Origin: an uncultured Eubacteriales bacterium
GTDB taxonomy: Bacteria > Bacillota > Clostridia > Christensenellales > UBA1242
NCBI GenBank assembly: GCA_948512295.1
Contig: CAOQRA010000002.1
Location: 1-64,000 of the forward strand
Direction: 5' to 3'
Length of the DNA stretch: 64,000 nucleotides
Below are positions 16,396-24,746 of this stretch, one piece after another (the first letter of the stretch is position 1; every line of letters starts with the position of its first letter). Below the pieces are notes generated by a model. The model saw only the letters and a program-made list of their open reading frames with translations, was not told the DNA's origin and made no database searches. The position numbers and the translations under genes were made by a program.

Positions 16396-16415
16396 GTAGC
16401 CAAGGAGGAAGGGAT

Positions 16416-17426
16416 ATGGACGAATTGATGAAAATTGGAGAGGTTTCAAAGCTTTGCGACATTTCAATCAAAACACTAAGATTTTACGAGGAGGAAGGGC
16501 TTATTATGCCGACAAAGGTCGATCGCTTCACGGGCTATAGGTTTTATAACGATGATGCGATTGTTCAAATCTACAGAGTAAAATTTCTTCGTGAACTTGG
16601 TTTTTCGATTAAGGAAGTCCGCGAATTTAATGAAAGTTCAATCAATGAAAAGCTTTCGGAAATTGAAAAACAGATTGAAAGGCTGAAATCAAATCGCCAA
16701 ATGCTTTCTTTCTTGAAAAAACAAAAGGGGGATTTAATAATGAAAAACTTTGTAAATGATGCCGAGGCAATCGGCAAATGGGAGTTTGAAGGCTCTGCTT
16801 TAAGTAAGGCAGACTATCTTGCTGGAAAAACTTCAAACCAAGTCAATCCGCTTATGACCAGTTTGTACTTCTTGCCAAATGGCGAAGGGTACTGGGTATT
16901 TGAGCGCTGGACTAAGGGTATGCTGCTTCACTTCAGTGGCGAAGTTTACACTTATGAAATCGAGGGTGATAAACTTTATCTCACTACAAGATTTGAGGGC
17001 AAAGTGCGCGAAGTCAAAGTATTTAAAAAAGTGGACGCAAAAGAGTATAATTTAAGAGAAATATGCATTAAGGACGACATCAATTTGCCATTTGTTGAAG
17101 ATAAAAAAGCGCTTGGTGCTTGGGAAGCCATTGATTACATTGACTATGCTGAAAAGAAAAAATATATTCCAAAAGCAAGTAAAGAAAACCTGTTTTTAAA
17201 AGCGATGACTTTTAATCCAAATGGAGAGGTTATAGTTGAAAATAGCGAGCATATCTTCAAAAAACTTTGGACAAAAGGCAAGGTTATAAATCAGTATAGC
17301 CACACTGTTTCAGATTACACACTCAAAAACATCAATGGTGAAACTTATCTCATTGTGGACTGGAAAAGCGGTGACTACTCTTACCAAGGACAGATTTACG
17401 GTTGCTATGTATTAAAAAAAATTTAA
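16416..17426 (+). CDS. MerR-family regulator with a large C-terminal sensor domain
   Basis: The 336-residue protein has a MerR winged HTH at residues 1-70 (KIGEVSKLCDISIKTLRFYEEEGL), a coiled-coil to about residue 105, and a 225-residue strand-rich domain made of two similar halves (GKWEFEG near 117 and GAWEAIDY near 232). Such halves resemble lipocalin-like effector-binding modules. A second ribosome binding site and ATG lie in frame at residue 109, exactly at the domain border. The promoter upstream has the 19-bp spacer typical of MerR targets, and a strong terminator follows. The inducer is unknown. Confidence 0.85.
   Translation: MDELMKIGEVSKLCDISIKTLRFYEEEGLIMPTKVDRFTGYRFYNDDAIVQIYRVKFLRELGFSIKEVREFNESSINEKLSEIEKQIERLKSNRQMLSFLKKQKGDLIMKNFVNDAEAIGKWEFEGSALSKADYLAGKTSNQVNPLMTSLYFLPNGEGYWVFERWTKGMLLHFSGEVYTYEIEGDKLYLTTRFEGKVREVKVFKKVDAKEYNLREICIKDDINLPFVEDKKALGAWEAIDYIDYAEKKKYIPKASKENLFLKAMTFNPNGEVIVENSEHIFKKLWTKGKVINQYSHTVSDYTLKNINGETYLIVDWKSGDYSYQGQIYGCYVLKKI
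16724..16742 (+). promoter_or_regulatory. Internal ribosome binding site and in-frame start within the MerR gene
   Basis: AAAAGGGGG (16724-16731) lies eight bases before an in-frame ATG (16740-16742). Initiation here would give the free C-terminal sensor domain of about 228 residues, without the DNA-binding part. Confidence 0.5.
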
Positions 17427-17436
17427 TACAAAACAT

Positions 17437-17463
17437 AAGGTGCATTGTATTGCACCTTTTTTG
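17437..17463 (+). terminator. Terminator of the MerR gene
   Basis: AAGGTGCA and TGCACCTT form a stem, followed by six or more T. Confidence 0.9.
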
Positions 17464-17511
17464 TTTGTTAATTATTTCATAAGTGTGCTACAATATTAAT
17501 AAGAGGTTTAT

Positions 17512-18411
17512 ATGGAAAAGATATACGACATTTTAGTTGTTGGCGGCGGGGCGGCTGGAATATCCAGTGCAATTTATGCCAAACGCGCAAATAAAAACGT
17601 GGCGATAATCGAAAAGTTTGCAGCTGGCGGGCAAATTAATATGATTGGCAAAATTGAAAACTATCTCGGCTTTGCTTCGCTCGAGGGCAGCGAACTTGCC
17701 GCTCAATTTGCCATGCATGCAAAAGCTTTAAATATTCCATTTATGTATGAAGAAGTGAAAGAGTTTGACTTAACGGGCAAAGTTAAATCTGTTAAGACGC
17801 GCAAAAATGTGTATCAGGCAAAAGCCGTTGTTTTGGCACTTGGTTGCCACTCACGCAGCCTTGGCATCGCGGGCGAGGAGAAGTTTAAGGGTCGCGGCGT
17901 AAGCTATTGCGCAGTATGTGACGGCAATTTCTTTAAAGATAAGGTGGTTGCAGTGGTAGGCAGTGGCGATAGTGCGGCGTCTGACCTTGAATATCTCGCG
18001 GGGTTATGTAATAAAGTATATTTAATCTCGGACAAACTAAATTTGATTAGTCATAGCGAGCAGGAGCTTATAGCATATCAAAATGTGGAAATTGTAAAGA
18101 CTCAACCGATTGAAATTTTGGGCGAAGGCAGTGTGACGGGTTTAAAACTTTCTAGCGGGCAAATTCTTCAAGTAGACGCTGTATTTGTGGCGGTAGGAAG
18201 AAAGCCTGACACTGATGTTTTAAAGGGACAGGTAGAGCTTGACAAGCAAGGGTTTGTTATCACTGACGAAAAAATGCACACCGCTTTAGATGGCGTGTTT
18301 GCAGCTGGAGATGTGCGTGCAAACGGCATGAAACAAATTTCTACCGCTGTGGGAGATGGTGCAATCGCGGGAACTGAGGCAATTAAATACGTAAACCTGA
18401 ATAAAATTTAA
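17512..18411 (+). CDS. trxB: Thioredoxin reductase
   Basis: The 299-residue FAD/NADPH flavoprotein reduces thioredoxin. The FAD motif is VGGGAAGISSAIYAKRA at residues 10-26, the redox-active CAVC is at about residues 133-136, the NADPH motif VGSGDSAASD follows, and the C-terminal FAD motif is VFAAGDVR. Length fits low-molecular-weight TrxR. A TACAAT -10 lies at 17489-17494 and the gene is preceded by a terminator, so it is transcribed alone or with the gene that follows. Confidence 0.95.
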   Translation: MEKIYDILVVGGGAAGISSAIYAKRANKNVAIIEKFAAGGQINMIGKIENYLGFASLEGSELAAQFAMHAKALNIPFMYEEVKEFDLTGKVKSVKTRKNVYQAKAVVLALGCHSRSLGIAGEEKFKGRGVSYCAVCDGNFFKDKVVAVVGSGDSAASDLEYLAGLCNKVYLISDKLNLISHSEQELIAYQNVEIVKTQPIEILGEGSVTGLKLSSGQILQVDAVFVAVGRKPDTDVLKGQVELDKQGFVITDEKMHTALDGVFAAGDVRANGMKQISTAVGDGAIAGTEAIKYVNLNKI

Positions 18412-18439
18412 AATGGCGAGAAAAAGTTTTAAATATGCA

Positions 18440-18468
18440 TTGACTTAACAGGTTTAATGTGATAGAAT
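18440..18468 (+). promoter_or_regulatory. Promoter of the gene at 18490
   Basis: TTGACT (18440-18445), 17-bp spacer, TAGAAT (18463-18468). Confidence 0.65.
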
Positions 18469-18489
18469 AAATGCTCGCAAGGAGAAGCC

Positions 18490-19131
18490 ATGTTTAAAAC
18501 TATAGACTCAAAATTAAATCATTTAGATAAAGCATATATCATTTTAAATTCACAATATACTATTGATCCAAACGATCACGACCGCTATTTTAAAAGCATA
18601 GAAAAATTGGCGGAGCTTGGTCAAATTAATGCGATACAAGATTTTTACAAATTAAAAAAAGATATTTATCAAAACTGTATTATTGATGCGATTGTAAAAT
18701 CAAACCCAATTTTTGGTTCAATGGATTTCGAAGAAAGTTATGCGCTATTTTTGGCGTCGCCTAATAAAGCACTTGCACAAAAAGTTGTAGAACTTGCAAA
18801 TTACGAACTTTGTAAAGTTTTCTTTAATGATAAACTGCAAGTGGCGATTGTGGGAGAGCGTGCTTTAGAGGCTTTTCATATGCTTGCTACTTATGGTTAT
18901 TCGGTGGCAAATCAAGAAATTTCCAATTTCAGACAAATTACAAATGAGGAGCTTAATCGCTTGCAAGAGAGCGATTTTACAAAAGATCAAAGGCTTTTAT
19001 TGCAATATATAATAGCAAAAAACGGCTTGCGCAAAAATCATGCAAGCCTGCCTAAACTCGCTGTAAGAAAATATATTAGTAATCTATTAAAAATAAGTCA
19101 GCTGCCTATAATGGATAGTGAAAATGCATAA
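18490..19131 (+). CDS. Hypothetical helical protein
   Basis: The 213-residue protein is soluble and mostly helical, with no recognised motif. AAGGAG precedes ATG 18490, and the gene has its own promoter and terminator. It appears to be a Sel1/TPR-like helical protein only in a general sense; I would not assign that family. Confidence 0.65.
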   Translation: MFKTIDSKLNHLDKAYIILNSQYTIDPNDHDRYFKSIEKLAELGQINAIQDFYKLKKDIYQNCIIDAIVKSNPIFGSMDFEESYALFLASPNKALAQKVVELANYELCKVFFNDKLQVAIVGERALEAFHMLATYGYSVANQEISNFRQITNEELNRLQESDFTKDQRLLLQYIIAKNGLRKNHASLPKLAVRKYISNLLKISQLPIMDSENA

Positions 19132-19156
19132 AAAGAGCCGAAATGGCTCTTTTTAA
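19130..19156 (+). terminator. Intrinsic terminator
   Basis: AAAAAGAGCC-GAAAT-GGCTCTTTTT is a near-perfect stem with a T tract. Confidence 0.9.
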
Positions 19157-19198
19157 AATGAAAATTTTACAATAGAATAATTAGTCTAAACATTGAAA

Positions 19199-20383
19199 TC
19201 ATTCATGCGGATTTTTGCTTGTGTTAAGAAATTTGGATTTATCACTTGCAAGATATATTCCGCCATATTTTTCGTTGATAATGTCAATTACAGGTGAAAT
19301 TTCCCGTTCCTCAAACATGGAAATTTGTCTTGCCTCATCGGAAATGAAATTCGATGTACGAAGACGAATTGAGCGAACGGGCTGGTCGTATTTCCAAAAT
19401 GCATCCAAAATACGCGTGGCATTTTTTACAAGAAGAGTTACTTCGCGTGTAGGGGGAATTTTCATGCTTTTGTGAAAGCATTCCATCTTATTTGTTTTTA
19501 TGGAAACTGAAAGTGTTTTGGGTAAAACCTTATGCTTTAAAAGTCTTGAAGCTACTTTTTCGGCAAGCATGGTAAGTGTGGTTATGCAATCCTCCCGCCT
19601 AAGAATATCTTTGAGCGTCGTTGTTCCATTACCAATTGATTTAGGCGGTGGCAAGTGATAATAATTAAGTACTGGAGGATTGAAATCGCCTAAAAGCTCA
19701 TGTTTTAAGTTGACAAGAGTAATTCCAATTGTGGAGTTAAGATATTCATCGGAAAGCGTCACAAAATCTCCGATAGTCATGATATTGCTTTTCTCAAATC
19801 GTGTTTGAAGCCTTCGACCTATTCCTACGATTGAGTTAAGTGGAAGCGAGTAAGTTTGCTCTTTAAAGCTGTTAAAAGCAATTACAGTGGTGGCATTGGG
19901 TTTTTTCATGTCGGAACCAAGTTTTGCAAACAATTTTGAAAAAGATACTCCTACCGACACTGTAAAGTTAAACTGCTTTGCAATTTTTTCTCGCAATTCA
20001 TCGGCAAGTTGTTTGCCGGTTTTATTGAGGTATCTTAAGCTATCAGTTACGTCAAGCCAACACTCATCAAGTCCAAGAGGCTCCACAAAGTCAGTATAAT
20101 TAAGATAAAACTCATGTAATTTTTCACAAATTTCTTGATAAAGATCATAATGGGGCAGCAAAACCACAAGGTCGGGGCAGACATTTTTCGCTTCCCATAT
20201 AACTTGACCTGTTTGCACTCCGGCTTTTTTAGCAAGCTCATTTTTGGCAAGTATCACACCAGTGCGTTTTTCGGGATTTCCTGCTACTGCCACAGGTTTG
20301 TCTTTAAGTTCGGGACGATGTGCACATTCCACTGATGCGAAAAAATTATTTACGTCTGAATGTAAAATTGTCCGCTCTTTCAT
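19199..20383 (-). CDS. dinB: Y-family DNA polymerase IV
   Basis: The 394-residue translesion polymerase carries the palm motifs HSDVNNFFASVE (residues 8-19) and PLGLDECWLDVT (near 102), which provide the metal-binding Asp/Glu. It also has the VGVSFSKLFAKLGSDMKKP segment and a helix-hairpin-helix like region (VGIGRRLQTRFEK). The little-finger domain follows. It is divergent from the amidohydrolase-like gene with only about 50 bp between them. No LexA box was recognised upstream. Confidence 0.93.
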   Translation of the reverse strand: MKERTILHSDVNNFFASVECAHRPELKDKPVAVAGNPEKRTGVILAKNELAKKAGVQTGQVIWEAKNVCPDLVVLLPHYDLYQEICEKLHEFYLNYTDFVEPLGLDECWLDVTDSLRYLNKTGKQLADELREKIAKQFNFTVSVGVSFSKLFAKLGSDMKKPNATTVIAFNSFKEQTYSLPLNSIVGIGRRLQTRFEKSNIMTIGDFVTLSDEYLNSTIGITLVNLKHELLGDFNPPVLNYYHLPPPKSIGNGTTTLKDILRREDCITTLTMLAEKVASRLLKHKVLPKTLSVSIKTNKMECFHKSMKIPPTREVTLLVKNATRILDAFWKYDQPVRSIRLRTSNFISDEARQISMFEEREISPVIDIINEKYGGIYLASDKSKFLNTSKNPHE

Positions 20384-20432
20384 TTGATTTTGTCTCCTCT
20401 TTTATTGTATAATTAGGAATATGAGGAGTTTT

Positions 20433-21242
20433 ATGCAGCAGGCGGGATATATAAATTACTACTATGATTGTTTAAATAGCTTTGCAAATGAAATTGATGA
20501 GCTTGTACCAAAGAAGAATAATCCAGAGAGTGAACTAATTGAATACGGGCTATTAAAAAACAAATTGAGTGGCGTGCGTGAGGTTAATATAGCTTGCCAA
20601 GATGTTCAACTTGCAAGGCATTTATTACAAAAATATCAAATGCGGGGCGTGCCAGTTATAAATACTTTAGAAAATTTTCAAAAGGATGTAATCTTTCATA
20701 TTCAAAATATTCTTTCTTATAGCGAAGTGGAGCTAGAAGAAATTGTTCATAAATCAAAGCTGTATAACATTCCGATTATGGTTACTTTTGGTAGGACACT
20801 CTATGAATTAGGAGAAATTGATAAAAGTTTTGCAATGTCACCTGTGACGTACCTAGAAAGTTTAGGAATACTAGACCGGCAGTGTATCATCTTAGGTGGA
20901 AATTACATAGATAAAGACGATTTAATAATGCTTGCATCTTATGATGCCAAAATTGTGGTAACGCCAATTTCGGATATGCGTCATGCCCGCGGGTTTGTAA
21001 ATCTTGCACCTATTTTAAATCAAGGAATAGATATAGGCTTTGCAAGCGATGATAGTCCTACAGTGGACATTTTAAATGAAGTTAAACTTGGGGCGGGGCA
21101 GACGGCAAATTTGATGTTAAGCTATGACTTTGCGCCCATGCAAAACTTAATTAAATTTGCTGGCGGCGGACAACTGGAAGCTGTCGAAAATCAAGAACTA
21201 GCCTCATTTAAGGCAAAAATAAAGGAGAAATTATGGAAATAG
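20433..21242 (+). CDS. Shortened amidohydrolase-like protein, probably without catalysis
   Basis: The C-terminal half follows the deaminase-type amidohydrolase pattern (MtaD/guanine deaminase group): TYLESLGIL, then a segment where these enzymes have AHC.HL but this protein has LGGNYID, then VVTPISDMRHARGF and IGFASDDSPT with the late Asp kept. The N-terminal HxH metal site is absent and the protein has 269 residues instead of about 430. ATG 20433 is chosen because GAGGAG lies four bases upstream. It overlaps tex by 10 bases. It is likely a non-catalytic relative; the fold assignment is moderately sure. Confidence 0.6.
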   Translation: MQQAGYINYYYDCLNSFANEIDELVPKKNNPESELIEYGLLKNKLSGVREVNIACQDVQLARHLLQKYQMRGVPVINTLENFQKDVIFHIQNILSYSEVELEEIVHKSKLYNIPIMVTFGRTLYELGEIDKSFAMSPVTYLESLGILDRQCIILGGNYIDKDDLIMLASYDAKIVVTPISDMRHARGFVNLAPILNQGIDIGFASDDSPTVDILNEVKLGAGQTANLMLSYDFAPMQNLIKFAGGGQLEAVENQELASFKAKIKEKLWK

Positions 21243-23398
21243 TAGAAGAACTAGCCTCTGAGTTTGGGCTTAAAAGAGAATACTCGCAAAATATAATAAA
21301 TCTTTTGGATGAAGGATGCACTATTCCTTTTATTGCAAGATATAGAAAGGAAATGCATGGCACATGTGATGACCAAACACTACGCATGTTTGCAGATAGG
21401 CTTAAATATCTTCGTAACTTAAATGATGAGAAAGAAAAAGTTCAAAAAGTGATTACTGAACAAGGTAAATGGACAAGCGAACTTGAAAATGCTTTAAAGC
21501 AAGCGCGTACTATGACAGAGGTGGAAGATATTTATCGTCCATATAAGCCAAAGCGCAAGACGAGAGCTTCCGTAGCTATTGCCAAAGGGCTTGAACCACT
21601 TGCCGATGTTATCATTGCCCAGTCCAAGGCTTTTATAGTGGGTGAGGAGGCTAAAAAATATATCAGCGAAGAAGTTGCGTCTGCGCAGGATGCTATTCAA
21701 GGGGCAAAAGACATTATCGCAGAACGTATTTCTGACGATGCAGAACTTCGTAAAGAACTTCGTGTTTTGCTTGCAGAAAAAGCGACAATCTCATGTGAGC
21801 TTGTTGAAAATGAGAATAGTGCCACCTACGAAACCTATGCTGGATTTAAACAAGAAGCAAAAAATATTCCAAGTCACAGAATTCTTGCCATCAATCGTGG
21901 CGAAAATGAAAAATGTTTAAAAGTCAGTGTCAATATAGAACAAGAACGCTGCTTGCAACTTATTCGAAAGGCGTATAAAAAGAATAACGAAGACACTGAT
22001 GCGATAATGGAAGAAGTGATTGAAGATAGTTATGAAAGACTTTTATTCCCTTCACTTGAGCGTGAGCTTCGCAGCAGTTTAACTGACAGAGCAAATGAGC
22101 AAGCAATAAAAATGTTTGAAGTGAATTTGAAGCCGCTTTTAATGGAAGCTCCTTTAAAGAATAATATAATTTTAGGGCTTGACCCTGCATATAGAACTGG
22201 CTGCAAAATCGCTGTTATTGATAAAAATGGTAATGTGCTTGATACAACTGTAATCTATCCAACTCCGCCTCAATCTAAAACGGAAGAGTCCATAGCAAAG
22301 CTTAAAGTCTTGATAGAAAAACATAATGTAGATATAGTTTCTATAGGAAATGGAACGGCGTCAAAAGAGGCTGAAATTTTTGTAGCAGAACTTATTAAAC
22401 ATGTTTCTCGTCCAGTAAGTTATGCGGTTGTAAGCGAAGCTGGTGCTTCAGTTTATTCGGCGTCAAAATTAGGGGCTGAAGAATTCCCAGAATTTGATGT
22501 TTCTCTTCGTAGCGCGGTTTCTATTGCAAGACGTCTTCAAGACCCACTTGCAGAGTTAATTAAAATCGATGTTAAGTCTATCGGCGTAGGGCAGTATCAG
22601 CACGACATGCCGCAAAATCGGTTAACAGAAGTTTTGACAGGTGTAGTTGAAGACTGCGTAAACTCAGTAGGAGTGGATTTAAATACCGCATCGCCAAGCC
22701 TACTTAGTTATGTTTCGGGACTTAACATGTCTATTGCAAAAAATATTGTAAGTTATCGCGCTAAAGTAAAAGGAATAAAAAATCGTAACGAACTTTTGTC
22801 CGTGTCAAAACTCGGGCCTAAAGCCTATGAGCAGTGCGCAGGCTTTTTACGCGTTGTCGGCGGAGAAGAAATACTGGATAACACTGCTGTTCATCCAGAA
22901 AGCTATGAGGCGACAAAAAAACTATTAAGTCTCTTTTCTATGACGGAACAGGACATTAAAAACAATAATTTATCCGAACTTCCTAATCTTGTAAGAATTA
23001 AGGGCGATGAAATAGTTGCCAAAGAAATTGGAGTGGGCGTGCCTACTTTAAACGATATTGTTTCCGAGCTTTTAAAGCCAGGTCGCGATATTCGTGAAAG
23101 CATGCCTAAGCCAGTACTTAGAAGTGATGTGCTTTCTATGGAAGACTTACAAGAGGGCATGGTGCTAAGCGGGGTTGTGCGCAATGTCATTGATTTTGGA
23201 GCCTTTGTCGACATAGGAGTTCACCAAGACGGACTTGTTCACATTTCTCAAATTTCTGACAGCTTTATTCGCCATCCGTCGGAAGCGTTAAAGGTTGGTC
23301 AAAGAGTTGATGTAAAAGTACTTTCCGTCGATTTAAACAAGAAAAGAATTTCGTTAACCATGAAAAATATCTCTGACGAGAATAAAACTCAAGAATAA
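21233..23398 (+). CDS. tex: Tex-family RNA-binding transcription accessory protein
   Basis: The 721-residue protein is full length for Tex. It has the N-terminal helical region (CTIPFIARYRKEMHG), the YqgF/RNase H-like domain (LGLDPAYRTGCKIAVID near residue 315), helix-hairpin-helix repeats (GVDLNTASPSLLSYVSGL) and a C-terminal S1 domain (GMVLSGVVRNVIDFGAFVDIG). It binds nucleic acid and associates with the transcription machinery. AAAGGAG precedes ATG 21233, inside the end of the upstream gene, which suggests coupling. Confidence 0.95.
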   Translation: MEIVEELASEFGLKREYSQNIINLLDEGCTIPFIARYRKEMHGTCDDQTLRMFADRLKYLRNLNDEKEKVQKVITEQGKWTSELENALKQARTMTEVEDIYRPYKPKRKTRASVAIAKGLEPLADVIIAQSKAFIVGEEAKKYISEEVASAQDAIQGAKDIIAERISDDAELRKELRVLLAEKATISCELVENENSATYETYAGFKQEAKNIPSHRILAINRGENEKCLKVSVNIEQERCLQLIRKAYKKNNEDTDAIMEEVIEDSYERLLFPSLERELRSSLTDRANEQAIKMFEVNLKPLLMEAPLKNNIILGLDPAYRTGCKIAVIDKNGNVLDTTVIYPTPPQSKTEESIAKLKVLIEKHNVDIVSIGNGTASKEAEIFVAELIKHVSRPVSYAVVSEAGASVYSASKLGAEEFPEFDVSLRSAVSIARRLQDPLAELIKIDVKSIGVGQYQHDMPQNRLTEVLTGVVEDCVNSVGVDLNTASPSLLSYVSGLNMSIAKNIVSYRAKVKGIKNRNELLSVSKLGPKAYEQCAGFLRVVGGEEILDNTAVHPESYEATKKLLSLFSMTEQDIKNNNLSELPNLVRIKGDEIVAKEIGVGVPTLNDIVSELLKPGRDIRESMPKPVLRSDVLSMEDLQEGMVLSGVVRNVIDFGAFVDIGVHQDGLVHISQISDSFIRHPSEALKVGQRVDVKVLSVDLNKKRISLTMKNISDENKTQE

Positions 23399-23418
23399 AC
23401 GACTTTTCAGACTACCTA

Positions 23419-23450
23419 CAATATATAGTAGTTTGTATGCATGCATACTA
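23419..23450. repeat. Hairpin repeat after tex, copy 1
   Basis: This copy starts with CAATATATAGTAG, continues TTTGTATGC, and contains the self-complementary GTATGCATGCATAC. Its first 22 bases match the copy at 36142 with a single difference. It lies about 20 bp after the tex stop and lacks a following T tract. Confidence 0.6.
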
Positions 23451-23587
23451 GCTGCATTTAGCGAGATGGTGTAATTGTTTTTTCGCTAAAAACTAAATTT
23501 TGCACTTAAGAAAAGTTTTATCCACTTTAAAAAAATACATTATTTGGGCTGATAATAATTATATATTGATTATATAAAGGAGGCTGT

Positions 23588-23755
23588 TTGTCACAAAAAT
23601 GTCCATATTGTAATACCACATATAAGGAAATCGCGCAGTCGGGATTTGTCGGCTGCGAGCATTGTTATGCTGAAATCGAGGAACTTAAACTCACCTTAAA
23701 AAATATGTTTGGGAACAAAAAACATAAGGGGCGAGGCGCGAATGGAAATTTATGA
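23588..23755 (+). CDS. mcsA: Very short McsA-like zinc protein
   Basis: A TTG start at 23588 follows AAAGGAGG at four bases and gives 55 residues. Two Cys pairs are visible (CPYC and CEHC), followed by a basic tail. The position directly before mcsB-clpC identifies it as McsA, the activator of the McsB arginine kinase. Usual McsA has about 150-180 residues with two zinc modules and a UVR motif; this one keeps only the first module. No ctsR gene is adjacent. The frame runs past the mcsB start and overlaps it by 14 bases. The start codon is the weakest part of the call. Confidence 0.65.
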   Translation: MSQKCPYCNTTYKEIAQSGFVGCEHCYAEIEELKLTLKNMFGNKKHKGRGANGNL

Positions 23756-24746
23756 TGACATAGCAATCTCTTCAAGAATTAGGCTTGCGCGTAATGTTAC
23801 GGGCATTCCTTTTTATACTCATGTTGAAGATGAAGATGCGGCTTTTATAAGTCAGCGTGTTAAGAAAATTTTGGAAAGTTTTGATTTGTTTAATTTTTTA
23901 ATTTTAAAAACTTTATCACTTTCAGAATGTAATGCACTTTTTGAGCAGCATTTAATAAGCCGTGAATTGATTGCAAATAAGGACATTTCGTCGGTGGCAA
24001 TAAGTGAAGATGAAAAAGTGATTATTATGCTTAATGAAGAGGATCACATTCGCGAGCAATGTCTTGAAAAAGGTTTTAATCTACTTAAGCCATATAAGCG
24101 TATTCGTGAGATTGATGAAGCAATTTTAAACGACCTTGACATTGCATATGATGACAAGCTTGGCTTTATCACAGCAAGTCCTGCCAATCTTGGCAGCGCT
24201 ATGCGCGCCTCTGTCATGTTATTTTTGCCAGCACTTGAGCGCGCAAACGCAATGGAAGAAGTTTTTAATTTGGCTAAAGCAAATTCACTTACAATTCGTG
24301 GCGCTTATGGTGAGGGCAGTAATAGTGAGGCAAGTTTTTATCAAATTTCCAATCAAGGCAGTTTTGGCAAAAGTGAAGATGAAATTATCGACGAAGTTAG
24401 TGAAATTATCTATCAAATTTGCGTTATGGAAAAAGAGCAACGGGATAAGTATTTTTTACAGGAGCGCAATGAAATTCGCGACCTTTGTTTTCGAGCATAT
24501 GGCATATTGACAAGTTGTTACATGCTTGAAGAAAAAGAGATGATGAAATATCTTTCTCAGCTTAAATTTGGAGCGGTTCTTGGCTTTATTGATATAAAAG
24601 ACGAGGAAGCCTTTCAAAAGCTATTTTACGAAGGAGCAAGCGCAAATTTAAAAGAACTTATTGATTTTTCTAAAGAAAAAAAGGAAAACATTACTAGAGC
24701 GGAGTATATATCTAAAAAAGTAAAGAATTTAATTAGGAGGCGTTAG
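23742..24746 (+). CDS. mcsB: Protein arginine kinase McsB
   Basis: This kinase phosphorylates arginines to tag proteins for ClpCP. The 334-residue form starting at ATG 23742 (MEIYDD) fits the family; an upstream frame extension overlaps mcsA. The guanidino-kinase signatures are SSRIRLARNV (residues 11-20), RASVMLFLPALERAN and TIRGAYGEGSNSEASFYQISNQ near residue 180-200. It sits between mcsA and clpC, with the clpC ATG directly after the stop, so the three form one operon. Confidence 0.93.
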   Translation: MEIYDDIAISSRIRLARNVTGIPFYTHVEDEDAAFISQRVKKILESFDLFNFLILKTLSLSECNALFEQHLISRELIANKDISSVAISEDEKVIIMLNEEDHIREQCLEKGFNLLKPYKRIREIDEAILNDLDIAYDDKLGFITASPANLGSAMRASVMLFLPALERANAMEEVFNLAKANSLTIRGAYGEGSNSEASFYQISNQGSFGKSEDEIIDEVSEIIYQICVMEKEQRDKYFLQERNEIRDLCFRAYGILTSCYMLEEKEMMKYLSQLKFGAVLGFIDIKDEEAFQKLFYEGASANLKELIDFSKEKKENITRAEYISKKVKNLIRRR

